Shown here piece by piece: positions 28,809 through 37,226 of a stretch of 59,626 bases of DNA. How positions within the stretch are numbered: the stretch's first letter is position 1; every line of letters begins with the position of its first letter. Made by a program: the position numbers and the translations under genes. The notes beneath the pieces were generated by a model, which saw only the letters and a list, made by a program, of their open reading frames with translations, was not told where the DNA came from and searched no databases. Source of the stretch: Bradyrhizobium sp. NAS96.2 (GTDB taxonomy: Bacteria; Pseudomonadota; Alphaproteobacteria; Rhizobiales; Xanthobacteraceae); NCBI RefSeq assembly GCF_001908235.1, contig NZ_LGHK01000009.1:1-59626 (forward strand), given 5' to 3'.

Positions 28809-30755
28809 ATGGACCTTTACGCCAAAGCCCAGACCCTGGGAATCCAGACCGAGTATATCGATGGTAGCGGTCACCGTCGTGTGACAACCCCCGAGGCGCT
28901 GACGGCGATCCTCGCCGCGCTGCCGCCCCACACGCCGCGGCGGATCGTCATCGATCCGGTGGTCGTCAGAGGCGGCCATGGCGGGCAAACGCAGCTCTCG
29001 GAAGCGGCCCAGCTTCCGGTGCAATGGAAGCTCACCAACGGCAGCGCGGTGCTCGCACAGGGCGAGGCGCATGCGCGGAGCGTGACGTGGCCGGCCGGCC
29101 TGCCCGAGGGCGTGCACCGGTTGCAGCTGGCGGACGCATCCGGCCGCGAGGAGCTGCCCCTGTTGGTGGCACCGGACGGTGCGTTCGGCGGCGCGTTCGA
29201 CCGCTGCTGGGTGATTGCGGTCCAGCTCTACGGCGTGCGGTCCGCGCGCAACTGGGGCATCGGCGACTTCTCCGATCTGGAGGGCCTGCTCGACTTCGCG
29301 CATCGGCTCGGCGCCGACGGCGTCGGGCTCAATCCGCTGCATGCGCTGTTCGACGATCGGCCCGGCGATTGCAGTCCGTATTCGCCGAACAGCCGGCTGT
29401 TCCTCAACGCGCTCTACATCGACGTCGAGAAGATTCCCGAATTCCGCATCGATGCGGCGACGCAGGCCGCGCTGGCGCATCTGCGCAGCAACGACATGGT
29501 CGACTATGTCGGCGTTGCGGCGCTGAAATGGCCGGCGCTGCGCGCGGCCTTCGCGGCCTTCAAGGCCAATCCCGGCATCGGCCGCTGGCAGGATTTCGAG
29601 GCCTATCGCAAGGAGCAGGGCACGTTGTTGTCGCGGTTCGCCTGCTTCGAGGTGATGCGGCATAAATTCAACACGCCGTGGTGGGAGTGGCCGGACGAAT
29701 GGCGGCAGCCCGACGATGCGGCCTGCGCCAGATTGCACCGGGCGCGCGACACCGCCGCCGCGGTCGAGTTCGTCGAATTCGTGCAATGGACCGCGGACCG
29801 TCAGCTCGGCGCCTGCCAGGCACGCGCGCACAAGCTCGGCATGCGGGTCGGTCTCTATCTCGATGTCGCCGTCGGCGTGCAGTCGGATGGTTTCGACGCC
29901 TGGAACGAGCAGACCGCGATCTCGCGCCATCTCGGTGTCGGCGCGCCGCCGGACCCGCTCAACACCGCGGGCCAGGATTGGGGACTCGCCGGCTTCAACG
30001 CCGCGGGCCTCGAACAGCGTTCGTTCGAGCCGTTCAGGCAGATGCTGCGCGCCTCGATGCACCATGCCGGCGCGATCCGGCTCGATCACGCATTCGGGCT
30101 GAAGCGGCTTTATCTCGTGCCGCGCGGCTTCGGTCCGGCCAACGGCGCCTATGTGCTGATGCCGTTCGAGGCGCTGCTGGCGGCGACCGCGCAGGAGAGC
30201 GCAGCGAGCCGCTGCGTCGTGATCGGCGAGGACCTCGGCACCGTGCCTCCGGGATTCCGCGAGCAGATGAACGGCTGGGGCATCTGGTCCTATCTCGTGA
30301 TGATGTTCGAGACCGACGACCAGGGCGTCTTCCGCAACGCCGACTACTATCTACCGAATGCGCTGGTCACCTTCAACACCCACGACCTGTCGACCTATGC
30401 CGGCTGGCGCTCGTTCAGCGACCTCAAGACCAAGCGCGCGCTCGGGATCGATCCCGGCGAGACCGACGAAGGGCGCTGGCACGCGCTCGGCCAGCTCGAC
30501 GACGTGCTGCGCCGGCACGACATCCACCACAACGATTTCTATTCGGTGGCAAACTTCCTGGCCCGAACCCGATCGCGGATGATGGCAGTGTCGATGGAGG
30601 ACCTGCTCGGCATCGTCGAGCAGCCGAACATCCCCGGCACCGTCTACGAGCATCCGAACTGGAAACGGCGGCTGCCGGTCTCGATCGAGCATCTCGCCTC
30701 GGCGATCGACATCGACGCGCTCAGGCGCGCAACCCGCGAGCGTTCGCATGCCTGA
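28809..30755 (+). CDS. malQ: 4-alpha-glucanotransferase (amylomaltase)
   Basis: MalQ (648 aa, GH77) disproportionates maltodextrins, releasing glucose and making longer chains. After an N-terminal extension (about 1-120) the catalytic domain shows VQLYGVRSARNWGIGDFSDL, DSPYSPNSR-like SPYSPNSRLFLNALYI, LDHAFGLKRLYLVPRG, VIGEDLGTVPPGFREQM and FNTHDLSTYAGW. It is divergent from the glgE operon and followed after 18 bases by the GH15 gene. In the setting it would reshape linear glucans left by GlgX debranching. Confidence 0.95.
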   Translation: MDLYAKAQTLGIQTEYIDGSGHRRVTTPEALTAILAALPPHTPRRIVIDPVVVRGGHGGQTQLSEAAQLPVQWKLTNGSAVLAQGEAHARSVTWPAGLPEGVHRLQLADASGREELPLLVAPDGAFGGAFDRCWVIAVQLYGVRSARNWGIGDFSDLEGLLDFAHRLGADGVGLNPLHALFDDRPGDCSPYSPNSRLFLNALYIDVEKIPEFRIDAATQAALAHLRSNDMVDYVGVAALKWPALRAAFAAFKANPGIGRWQDFEAYRKEQGTLLSRFACFEVMRHKFNTPWWEWPDEWRQPDDAACARLHRARDTAAAVEFVEFVQWTADRQLGACQARAHKLGMRVGLYLDVAVGVQSDGFDAWNEQTAISRHLGVGAPPDPLNTAGQDWGLAGFNAAGLEQRSFEPFRQMLRASMHHAGAIRLDHAFGLKRLYLVPRGFGPANGAYVLMPFEALLAATAQESAASRCVVIGEDLGTVPPGFREQMNGWGIWSYLVMMFETDDQGVFRNADYYLPNALVTFNTHDLSTYAGWRSFSDLKTKRALGIDPGETDEGRWHALGQLDDVLRRHDIHHNDFYSVANFLARTRSRMMAVSMEDLLGIVEQPNIPGTVYEHPNWKRRLPVSIEHLASAIDIDALRRATRERSHA

Positions 30756-30773
30756 CAACGCGGAGCACGGCGC

Positions 30774-32582
30774 GTGGCTTCTCGGATCGAAGACTATGGA
30801 CTGATCGGCGATTGCGAGACCGCAGCACTGGTCGGCCGCGACGGCTCGATCGACTGGCTGTGCTGGCCGGCGTTCGATTCCGATGCCTGCTTCGCCGCGC
30901 TGCTCGGCACATCGCGGAACGGCCGCTGGCTGCTGGCGCCCGAAGGCGAGATCAAGCGGACCACGCGCCGCTATCGGGACGATACGCTGATCCTGGAGAC
31001 TCGGTTCGAGACCGCAGATGGCGTGGTTGATCTGATCGACTTCATGCCGCCGCGCGGCAAGGCGTCCGACGTGGTCCGTCTCGTTCGCGGCGTCAGCGGC
31101 CGCGTCAAGATGCACATGGAGCTGGTGATCCGCTTCGGCCTCGGGGTCGATGTCCCCTGGGTGAAGAAGAACCCGGACGGCGAGGGGCTGCTGGCGATCA
31201 GCGGGCAGGACATGACCGTGCTGCGCACGCCAGTCGAGACCCGCGGCCAGGATCTGACCACGCTCGCCGATTTCGAGATCGGCGAGGGCGACACCGTGCC
31301 GTTCGTCCTGACATATGGTGCGTCCTATCAGCCGGTGCCGGAGCCGATCGATCCCGAGGCGGCGCTGAGGGATACCGAGGACTACTGGACGGAATGGTGC
31401 CGCCGTTCGACCTATGACGGCAGCGTTCAACGCGACCTCGTGATGCGCTCGCTGATCACGCTGAAGGCGCTGACCTTCAGGCCGACCGGCGGCATCGTCG
31501 CGGCACCGACCACGTCATTGCCGGAAAAGCTCGGCGGCGCCCGCAACTGGGACTACCGGTTCTGTTGGCTGCGCGACGCCACCTTCACGCTGCTGGCCTT
31601 GATGAATTCAGGCTACACCGAGGAGGCGGCGGCCTGGCACAATTGGTTGCTGCGGGCCGCGGCCGGCGCGCCGGCCAACATGCAGATCATGTACGGCATC
31701 CTGGGCCAGCGGCGCCTTTTGGAATGGGAGGCCGGATGGCTGTGCGGCTATGAAGGGGCGCAGCCGGTCCGCGTCGGCAACGCCGCGCATGCGCAGCTGC
31801 AACTCGACGTCTATGGCGAATTGATCGACGCCTTCCACCAGTCGCGCATGGCGAGGCTGAAGCTCGACGAGGAGAACTGGTCGCTGGAATGCACCGTCGT
31901 CAATCATCTTGCCGAGGTCTGGGACCAGCCGGATCACGGCATCTGGGAGCGCCGCGGCGTGCCCCGGCATTATGTGTTCTCCAAGGTGATGTGCTGGGTC
32001 GCCTTCGACCGCGCCATCAAGAGCGCCGAGCGGTTCGGCTTCAAGGGACCGCTGGTCAAGTGGCGGGTGCTGCGCGAGGCCATCCATCGCGATGTCTGCC
32101 GACGGGGCTTCGACCCTGATCTCAACAGCTTCGTCGAGAGCTACGGCTCAAAACTGCTCGACGCCAGCCTGCTGCTGCTGCCGTCGGTCGGCTTCCTGCC
32201 GCCGGACGATCCGCGCATCCGCAGCACCATCGAGGCGGTCGAGCGGCACATGATGCGCGGCGGCTTCGTGCTGCGGCACGATCCGCGCGAGGCGGCCGGT
32301 GAAATCCAGCCGATCGAGGGCGCGTTCCTGGCCTGCAGCCTGTGGCTTGCCGACGCCCATGTGCTGGCAGCAGATGTCGACAAGGCGCAGACCATGTTCG
32401 ACCGCGTGGTGGCGGTCGCCAACGATCTCGGGCTGCTGGCGGAGGAGTTCGACCCCGGCGCCGGCCGGCAGACCGGCAACTTTCCGCAGGCGCTGACCCA
32501 TATCGCGCTGATCAACACCGCGCACAATCTCAGCGCCGCAAGAGCCGACGCCGAGAAGCCCGCGGTGCAGCGCTCGAGCTGA
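30774..32582 (+). CDS. Glycoside hydrolase family 15 protein (glucoamylase/trehalase-like)
   Basis: A 602-residue cytosolic GH15 enzyme. The N-terminal module reads DYGLIGDCETAALVGRDGSI, DWLCWPAFDSDACFAALLG; the (alpha/alpha)6 barrel contains GGARNWDYRFCWLRDATFTL and ends with EEFDPGAGRQTGNFPQALTH. This layout is shared by bacterial glucoamylases and by the GH15 trehalases known from mycobacteria and archaea; sequence alone does not decide. In this neighbourhood trehalase would close a cycle with TreYZ, while glucoamylase would release glucose from glucans. GTG 30774 follows CGGAGCACGGCGC. It lies 18 bases after malQ, in one operon. Confidence 0.88.
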   Translation: MASRIEDYGLIGDCETAALVGRDGSIDWLCWPAFDSDACFAALLGTSRNGRWLLAPEGEIKRTTRRYRDDTLILETRFETADGVVDLIDFMPPRGKASDVVRLVRGVSGRVKMHMELVIRFGLGVDVPWVKKNPDGEGLLAISGQDMTVLRTPVETRGQDLTTLADFEIGEGDTVPFVLTYGASYQPVPEPIDPEAALRDTEDYWTEWCRRSTYDGSVQRDLVMRSLITLKALTFRPTGGIVAAPTTSLPEKLGGARNWDYRFCWLRDATFTLLALMNSGYTEEAAAWHNWLLRAAAGAPANMQIMYGILGQRRLLEWEAGWLCGYEGAQPVRVGNAAHAQLQLDVYGELIDAFHQSRMARLKLDEENWSLECTVVNHLAEVWDQPDHGIWERRGVPRHYVFSKVMCWVAFDRAIKSAERFGFKGPLVKWRVLREAIHRDVCRRGFDPDLNSFVESYGSKLLDASLLLLPSVGFLPPDDPRIRSTIEAVERHMMRGGFVLRHDPREAAGEIQPIEGAFLACSLWLADAHVLAADVDKAQTMFDRVVAVANDLGLLAEEFDPGAGRQTGNFPQALTHIALINTAHNLSAARADAEKPAVQRSS

Positions 32583-32733
32583 AGCGCGGGGCCAAAATAT
32601 CGAAAACAACCCCATGCAAAGGAGCCGGCGGCCGCTGGCGTCGACCCGGCAGCTTGACACGTCGGGCAACTCAGGGGTACATTTCCAATATTCCGAAATT
32701 GTGCAAGTGCCTGCGTCGCTCGTCTCGACCCCG
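32583..32733. other. Intergenic region after the GH15 gene, repeat-like
   Basis: Start of a gene-free stretch to 32916. It begins with GGGGCCAAAATATCGAAAAC, AACCCCATGCAAAGGAGCC and GGCAGCTTGACACGTCGGGC, sequence I recall as a widespread Bradyrhizobium intergenic repeat (memory, not searched). It also holds CATTTCCAATATTCCG, resembling the CATTTCCAATATCCAG inside the adjacent direct repeat. Frames on both strands are spurious. Confidence 0.45.
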
Positions 32734-32824
32734 CAAGCGGGCATTTCCAATATCCAGAGCAAAACGCCAATCTGTCGGCGCGAAGATATCGAGAGATTGG
32801 GCAGGCGCTATCGAATAGCGCGCG
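32734..32824. repeat. 91-bp direct repeat, left copy
   Basis: Runs from CAAGCGGGCATTTCCAATAT through CGGCGCGAAGATATCGAGAG to TATCGAATAGCGCGCG. An almost identical copy in the same orientation is at 36033-36123, with only a few substitutions. The pair brackets four genes. No transposase is seen, so the repeats may be dispersed non-autonomous elements or a recombination scar. The rest of the gap, 32825-32916, shows nothing else. Confidence 0.85.
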
Positions 32825-32916
32825 CCCCGCGCAAACCGCGGCGTGGCCTCCGCGTCGATCCCCTGGTGCCGCAGATCAGCGGCCACCGGAGGGAACGTCT
32901 GAGCGCGGCCAAGACG

Positions 32917-33579
32917 CTAGGTCCTCGGACGACGGTACCGCTGCCGCAATACGGACAAATTGCGTTCTGCCTCCAGGAGCAGTTGTTGCTCATGGTGTTT
33001 GTAGTAGCTCCACAGGTAGAAGATAGTGATCCCCGCCGCGGCGAGCGTCAGCCAGCCGAGCGGGCCCGTTACGCGACCGAAGCTGTGGCCCAACAGATAC
33101 CCGCCGACGCCGAAGACTGCTGCCCAGGTGATCGCGCCCAGTGCGTTGAAGAGCAAGAATCGCCATAGCGGGAAACGATTGGCGCCGGCGAGCACCGCGG
33201 CAAACACGCGGAGCACCGCTATGAAGCGTCCGAGAAAGACGATCTTGCCGCCATGGCGCAGGAAGAGATACTCGCCCAGATCGAGCTTGCGCTGGTCCAG
33301 GCCGATCCAGTTGCCCCATTTGAGCAGCGCCTTGCGCCCGATCGTGCGGCCCACCCAATAGCCGATATTGTCGCCCAGAATCGCGGCGCCGGCCGCAGTC
33401 GCGATGATCCACCGAATATCCAGACCATGATGCGAGCCAGCGTAAATGGACGCCGCGACGAGCGTGGTTTCGCCTGGCAAGGGGACGCCGGCGCTCTCGA
33501 GTAGGATGATCGTGAAGATCGCGATGTATCCATAGGACGCGATGAGTTCGTCAGTCGCATGGTTCAATAGGGGCAGCAA
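32917..33579 (-). CDS. DedA/VTT-domain membrane protein
   Basis: About 220 residues, inner-membrane DedA family, probably involved in lipid-carrier flipping or membrane homeostasis as shown for other members. Conserved features: ESAGVPLPGETTLVAASIYA, GDNIGYWVGRTIGRKALL, FLGRFIAVLRVFAAVLAGAN and FNALGAITWAAVFGVGGYLLG. Hydrophobic helices fill most of the length. The start is uncertain: TTG 33579 after GAAGGAG gives the usual short N-terminus, while the frame is open to 33723. Nothing was recognised in the 161 bases up to the metallophosphoesterase. Confidence 0.85.
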   Translation of the reverse strand: MLPLLNHATDELIASYGYIAIFTIILLESAGVPLPGETTLVAASIYAGSHHGLDIRWIIATAAGAAILGDNIGYWVGRTIGRKALLKWGNWIGLDQRKLDLGEYLFLRHGGKIVFLGRFIAVLRVFAAVLAGANRFPLWRFLLFNALGAITWAAVFGVGGYLLGHSFGRVTGPLGWLTLAAAGITIFYLWSYYKHHEQQLLLEAERNLSVLRQRYRRPRT

Positions 33580-33740
33580 ATCCAGAGGCACTCCTTCGAT
33601 AACCCGGTAGGATACGAGCACGACGCCGAGTCCGGGCTGCGATCGAGGTCTGTGGCAGCATACCCACGAGCCATCGGGTTGAACACGCAGACCCGCCACT
33701 GGCCCCATGGTTGGGTGCAACACCTCCGCAAAGCCGACCG

Positions 33741-34460
33741 CTAGACCGTAATCAGGGCATAAGGCAAGCGATCAGGCTTCTGCACGTGCACGGCGACATT
33801 GTACACGCGCGCTCCGGCCGGGGTGCGCCCCTCATACTTGCCGCGGTGTGCATGGCCATGCACCACCGCGCTCACTCTGAAGCGGTCAATGGTCTCGGCA
33901 AGGCGCGAGCATCCGAGAAACGGATAGATCTCCAGCGGTTCGCCTTCGACCGTTTCGACGATCGGCGCGTAATGCAGGACGACAACGGCACGCTGACTGT
34001 TCACGGTGCGCATGACATTTTCGAGTCGCATCGCTTCGTTCACTGCTTCAGCAACGAACGTCTTGATCGCGAGTTCTCCGAATGAACTGAGCATGCGCGG
34101 TCCGAACCCGCCCGCGAAGCCCTTTACTCCCACAAATGCCACACCATTTACTTCGGTCGCCTGCCCGTCCAGCAGGCGTAGGCCCGCATCGCAAAGAATC
34201 TGCTTCACCTCGTCGACATGCCCCGACTCGTAGTCGTGGTTTCCGAGAACGCCGATCACCGGGACGGTGCACGCACGCAGTTCCTCCGCCAGAACGCGCG
34301 CCTGACTCGGAGTTCCGGTATCGGTAAGATCGCCGCAAAGAACCAGTGCCGCGGCGCTCTTTGAGATTTGGCGGAATACTTCGCGAAGCGAGCCCGGCTG
34401 GCCATCCTTCACATGAAGGTCGCCCATGCTCGCGAATGTGAATGATGTATCACTGGTCAT
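33741..34460 (-). CDS. Calcineurin-like metallophosphoesterase
   Basis: A 239-residue enzyme with all metal-binding blocks of the family: GDLHV (Asp14, His16), CGDLTD (Asp44), GNHDYE (Asn74, His75), VLHYAP (His163) and HGHAH (His201-His205). It should be a two-metal phosphodiesterase or phosphatase; the substrate is unknown. There is no signal peptide, so it is cytosolic. The ATG overlaps the end of the nucleotidyltransferase gene by 11 bases and has no clear ribosome site of its own, suggesting translational coupling and a shared job. Confidence 0.88.
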   Translation of the reverse strand: MTSDTSFTFASMGDLHVKDGQPGSLREVFRQISKSAAALVLCGDLTDTGTPSQARVLAEELRACTVPVIGVLGNHDYESGHVDEVKQILCDAGLRLLDGQATEVNGVAFVGVKGFAGGFGPRMLSSFGELAIKTFVAEAVNEAMRLENVMRTVNSQRAVVVLHYAPIVETVEGEPLEIYPFLGCSRLAETIDRFRVSAVVHGHAHRGKYEGRTPAGARVYNVAVHVQKPDRLPYALITV

Positions 34461-35256
34461 TGTCGCATTTGCCTTTGGCTTCCAAAAATCCCCACACTTC
34501 GACGGCGTTCTGGTAATCGGAGCGCGACAACATTCGACCGCGGCATATCCTGGCTGCTGTTGGCGGAAGTTCGCGCTGCCGATTCAGTCGTTCGAGAAGC
34601 TCGTCGAGCAGCCACGACGGAATGGCATCCCGCTCACTCGGGTAGATCCATCGAAAGATCAGCAGATGAGAGAGCAGCACTTCCCAATGAGCATCGAAAT
34701 AGGCCACGAGGCGTTGCCAATCGATTCGGCTGCTCTGCTTCAATATAATGTTCGCGATATCCGAGCCATCATGGCGAAATCGCTTTTGGATAAAGGCCTT
34801 CGACCAGATGAGCTCGGTGGGATCGATAACCAGTACGCCAAGCCCCAGTACTTGAGCTTCGCGAGCGTGGTGAAACCATCCTTCCTGGACCGGAACCATG
34901 CCATTGCTCGATCCGAAGATGACATCCACGAAGTACTCGCCGTAGTAGATCTTTCCGAGCCACTTGTCGTCGACGATTGACACTCGGCGACCACCGCGAT
35001 TCAGGTGAGCGAGTAGTCGTTGCAATTCAGCCCTGGTCGTGAAGATGTCCAGGTCCTTCGTCGGGATTCTTGCGCCAGTGTGGACATTAACGGCGTACCC
35101 GCCCCCAACCAGGAACGGAAGCTTGGCGTCAAGCAGTTCCGCGAGAATTTCCCTGTAGAACCGCTCCGCCTGCGCTTGACGAACTCGCCTGTACTCCTTG
35201 CTATCGTCTGAAGGCTCCGAAGACCGTCTTGGAATGTAGGGACCTCGGACGCGCAC
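34450..35256 (-). CDS. Nucleotidyltransferase-fold protein of unknown target
   Basis: A 268-residue protein with a Pol-beta-type nucleotidyltransferase core: FLVGGGYAVNVHTGARIPTK followed by DLDIF (Gly51-Gly52, Arg63, Asp68, Asp70), then YGEYFVDVIFGS with a third acidic residue. This is the pattern of AbiEii/MNT-like enzymes. The C-terminal half is helical (DWQRLVAYFDAHWEVLLSHL). Target and donor are unknown. GTG 35256 is the farthest supported start and its ribosome site is weak. It is the first gene of a coupled pair with the metallophosphoesterase. It could be a modifying toxin or a tRNA/protein nucleotidylase; neither is shown. Confidence 0.75.
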   Translation of the reverse strand: MRVRGPYIPRRSSEPSDDSKEYRRVRQAQAERFYREILAELLDAKLPFLVGGGYAVNVHTGARIPTKDLDIFTTRAELQRLLAHLNRGGRRVSIVDDKWLGKIYYGEYFVDVIFGSSNGMVPVQEGWFHHAREAQVLGLGVLVIDPTELIWSKAFIQKRFRHDGSDIANIILKQSSRIDWQRLVAYFDAHWEVLLSHLLIFRWIYPSERDAIPSWLLDELLERLNRQRELPPTAARICRGRMLSRSDYQNAVEVWGFLEAKGKCDNDQ

Positions 35257-35291
35257 GATCTGTTTTCCAGTCTCTTGGCCGACTATTCATC

Positions 35292-35323
35292 AATTGATGC
35301 CAAGAATAATTGATGCCAAGAAT
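35292..35323. repeat. Perfect 16-bp tandem duplication
   Basis: AATTGATGCCAAGAAT occurs twice in direct succession about 35 bases upstream of the nucleotidyltransferase gene. It may be an operator pair or a replication slip. The gene-free stretch 35257-35650 otherwise holds only a doubtful 40-aa ORF. Confidence 0.8.
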
Positions 35324-35492
35324 GGAAGTTCCTTCCGGGCGAGGCGCCCAGAGTTCCCGTCCACCGCCCCTTGGCACTCACACTCTCGCCACGTCGACCT
35401 CAATCCTGACCGGAATGGAAACGTTCTCTGCGGCTTATGGGGATGTCTCCGAAATACTCAGCCTGATTTTTTGGCTTCGTTAGCGCGAGCGA

Positions 35493-35615
35493 ATGAAGCC
35501 ACTTAACCGGTTCGCCGGCATGCTGGAGGCTGATCTTGAGCGACGCGAGAAGGCCGCGCCACAGGTTCCGGCCGCCCCGGTGCGGTTCAGGCTCAGTTCA
35601 TGCTGCCATCCTTAG
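35493..35615 (+). CDS. Doubtful small ORF (40 aa)
   Basis: The frame reads MKPLNRFAGMLEADLERREK followed by AAPQVPAAPVRFRLSSCCHP. The charged amphipathic start and proline/alanine spacer look protein-like, and it precedes the NTF2-like gene on the same strand by 35 bases. There is no clear ribosome site. It could be a real small protein, the remnant of a larger gene, or chance. Confidence 0.25.
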   Translation: MKPLNRFAGMLEADLERREKAAPQVPAAPVRFRLSSCCHP

Positions 35616-35650
35616 CCTGCGGATGGGGCGTCGGCAGAACGAGGTCGGTG

Positions 35651-36016
35651 ATGTCGAACACATCAGAGGTTTTCGATACTGTAGCGATCGTAGTCGATTG
35701 GCTGGACGCTTGCAGACAGGGGCGCCTGCCAGACCTGCTCGAACTGTACGATGACGATGCCACGGTGGACTGCTGCGAAGGCGGCCGGTTCGAAGGACGG
35801 TGTGCGTTGCGCGCGTACTGGACGCTGAAGCTGCTCGATCAGGGCCCCGGCGCCTTCGAGATCAAGGCAGTCGTGCCGGAAACGAGCGGCGTTTGTCTCG
35901 AGTACCGCGCTTACGGCGGGCAGCCTTTTCGGATGCGCTTCCGTTTCAACTCCGCGGGAAAGATCGCTCATACGACCTGCGATCCGCTGGTCGGCAAAGG
36001 TGGTGCGTTGGCCTGA
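35651..36016 (+). CDS. NTF2-like / SnoaL-like protein
   Basis: A 121-residue cone-shaped alpha+beta fold protein by pattern: VVDWLDACRQGRLPDLLELY, DDDATVDCCEGGRFEGRCAL, RAYWTLKLLDQGPGAFEI and a C-terminal sheet MRFRFNSAGKIAHTTCDPLV. Members bind or transform small molecules, or are uncharacterised; no function can be given. ATG 35651 follows GAGGTCGGTG. It is transcribed toward the right-hand 91-bp repeat, which starts 17 bases after its stop. Confidence 0.7.
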   Translation: MSNTSEVFDTVAIVVDWLDACRQGRLPDLLELYDDDATVDCCEGGRFEGRCALRAYWTLKLLDQGPGAFEIKAVVPETSGVCLEYRAYGGQPFRMRFRFNSAGKIAHTTCDPLVGKGGALA

Positions 36017-36032
36017 CGCAGCGATCCGCTGC

Positions 36033-36123
36033 CAAGCGGGCATTTCCAGTATCCAGAGCAAAACGCCAATCTGTCGGCGCGAAGATATCGAGAGATTGGG
36101 CCAGGCCTATCGAATAGCGCGCG
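36033..36123. repeat. 91-bp direct repeat, right copy
   Basis: Same orientation and nearly the same sequence as 32734-32824: CAAGCGGGCATTTCCAGTAT, CGGCGCGAAGATATCGAGAG, TATCGAATAGCGCGCG. It closes the 3.2-kb segment holding the DedA, metallophosphoesterase, nucleotidyltransferase and NTF2-like genes. Bases 36124-36270 after it show nothing recognisable. Confidence 0.85.
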
Positions 36124-36270
36124 TCCCTGAATAACCGCTGTTGGCCGATCGTGACATGTTGCGCCGCCACACGACTTCGGTCGCAAGCGGGAGCATAGCG
36201 GAAGTCGACGGGTAATTCGCGATTGCGGAGCGCGACGCCAGTGACCCATTGCGGAAAGTCGGTCGACCAA

Positions 36271-37212
36271 TCAGTTCACTCCAACCAGTGCCTTACAGAC
36301 CTCCCGGCTGGCCTCTTGGAATAATTTGACGGCACCTCCGGCCTGTCGTCCCTTCAAGGTGATTGAGGCTATCGGGGCGGAAGTATCGCCAAGATCGACG
36401 TTCAACGCGCGCAGCCATGCGCTACTTGATCGCATTCTGAGTATCTGCATGGGCAATAGGGTTATAAACCGGCTGCTCGCCAACAGATTCAACCGCATGT
36501 AGATTGAAATCGTGGTGACGGTCGTTGGCGGAAGCGGCAGGTTATGTCGCCGAAATAGCTCGGCGCCGGTACGCCCCAAAAAAGAATCGGGCGGCGAGAG
36601 CGTCCATTGCTCTTGCATAAGTTCTGAGAGCTTTAACTTCTTCCTCGATCGCAGGAGCGGATGCCGTCGCTCCGCCATCACCGCAAGGGAGGATCTAAAC
36701 AGCACCTCCGCGGACAAATCATCGGCGACCGGCAACGGCGCCCAGCGCGTTATGGCCAGATCAAGCATTCTCTGGCGCAGAGCATGCTCCAGCGCATCCC
36801 GATCACCTATCGTGATATGATACCTGATGCCTGGATATCTGCGGACGAGATGTCCGATAATTTCTGTAACGATGGCGGTGACCGGCTCGGTTGTACCGAT
36901 CGCAACGAGCCCTTGCGCCGGATCTGACCTTTGCACAATGTCGGTAACGCCCAGCTTTATTTCGTCGAAAACGACGCGCGTGCGATCGACAAGAAGGCGA
37001 CCGCACTCAGTGAGTTCAACTCCGCGCGAAGTGCGATCCAGCAGCGCAGCTCCGACGGCGTGCTCCATATCGGTGATAGCTTTGGAGATCGCCGGCTGTG
37101 ACAACCCGAGACGGCGAGACGCCTTGGCCATGCTGCCGACCTCTGCGACGGTCTGCAGCGTATGCAGATCCTTGAGGCGTAGGCGTCGGCCAATGCGGTC
37201 GTGCCACTGCAT
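36271..37212 (-). CDS. LysR-family transcriptional regulator
   Basis: A 313-residue LTTR. The N-terminal winged helix-turn-helix reads DLHTLQTVAEVGSMAKASRR, LGLSQPAISKAITDMEHAVG (about 15-55); a periplasmic-binding-type effector domain follows from about 95 (GLVAIGTTEPVTAIVTEIIG). It is divergent from the binding-protein/methyltransferase/MBL genes and an inverted repeat lies between them, so it most likely controls that cluster in response to a small, perhaps aromatic or carboxylic, compound. The inducer is unknown. Confidence 0.92.
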   Translation of the reverse strand: MQWHDRIGRRLRLKDLHTLQTVAEVGSMAKASRRLGLSQPAISKAITDMEHAVGAALLDRTSRGVELTECGRLLVDRTRVVFDEIKLGVTDIVQRSDPAQGLVAIGTTEPVTAIVTEIIGHLVRRYPGIRYHITIGDRDALEHALRQRMLDLAITRWAPLPVADDLSAEVLFRSSLAVMAERRHPLLRSRKKLKLSELMQEQWTLSPPDSFLGRTGAELFRRHNLPLPPTTVTTISIYMRLNLLASSRFITLLPMQILRMRSSSAWLRALNVDLGDTSAPIASITLKGRQAGGAVKLFQEASREVCKALVGVN

Positions 37213-37226
37213 GGGTATTCACCTCA

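Noticed and set aside
32141..32770. Minus-strand frames crossing the left 91-bp repeat (MLWILEMPA / CSGYWKCPL peptides, seen again at the right copy)
   Set aside because: The shared peptide comes from the DNA repeat itself; the frames are antisense to the GH15 gene and lack protein-like composition.
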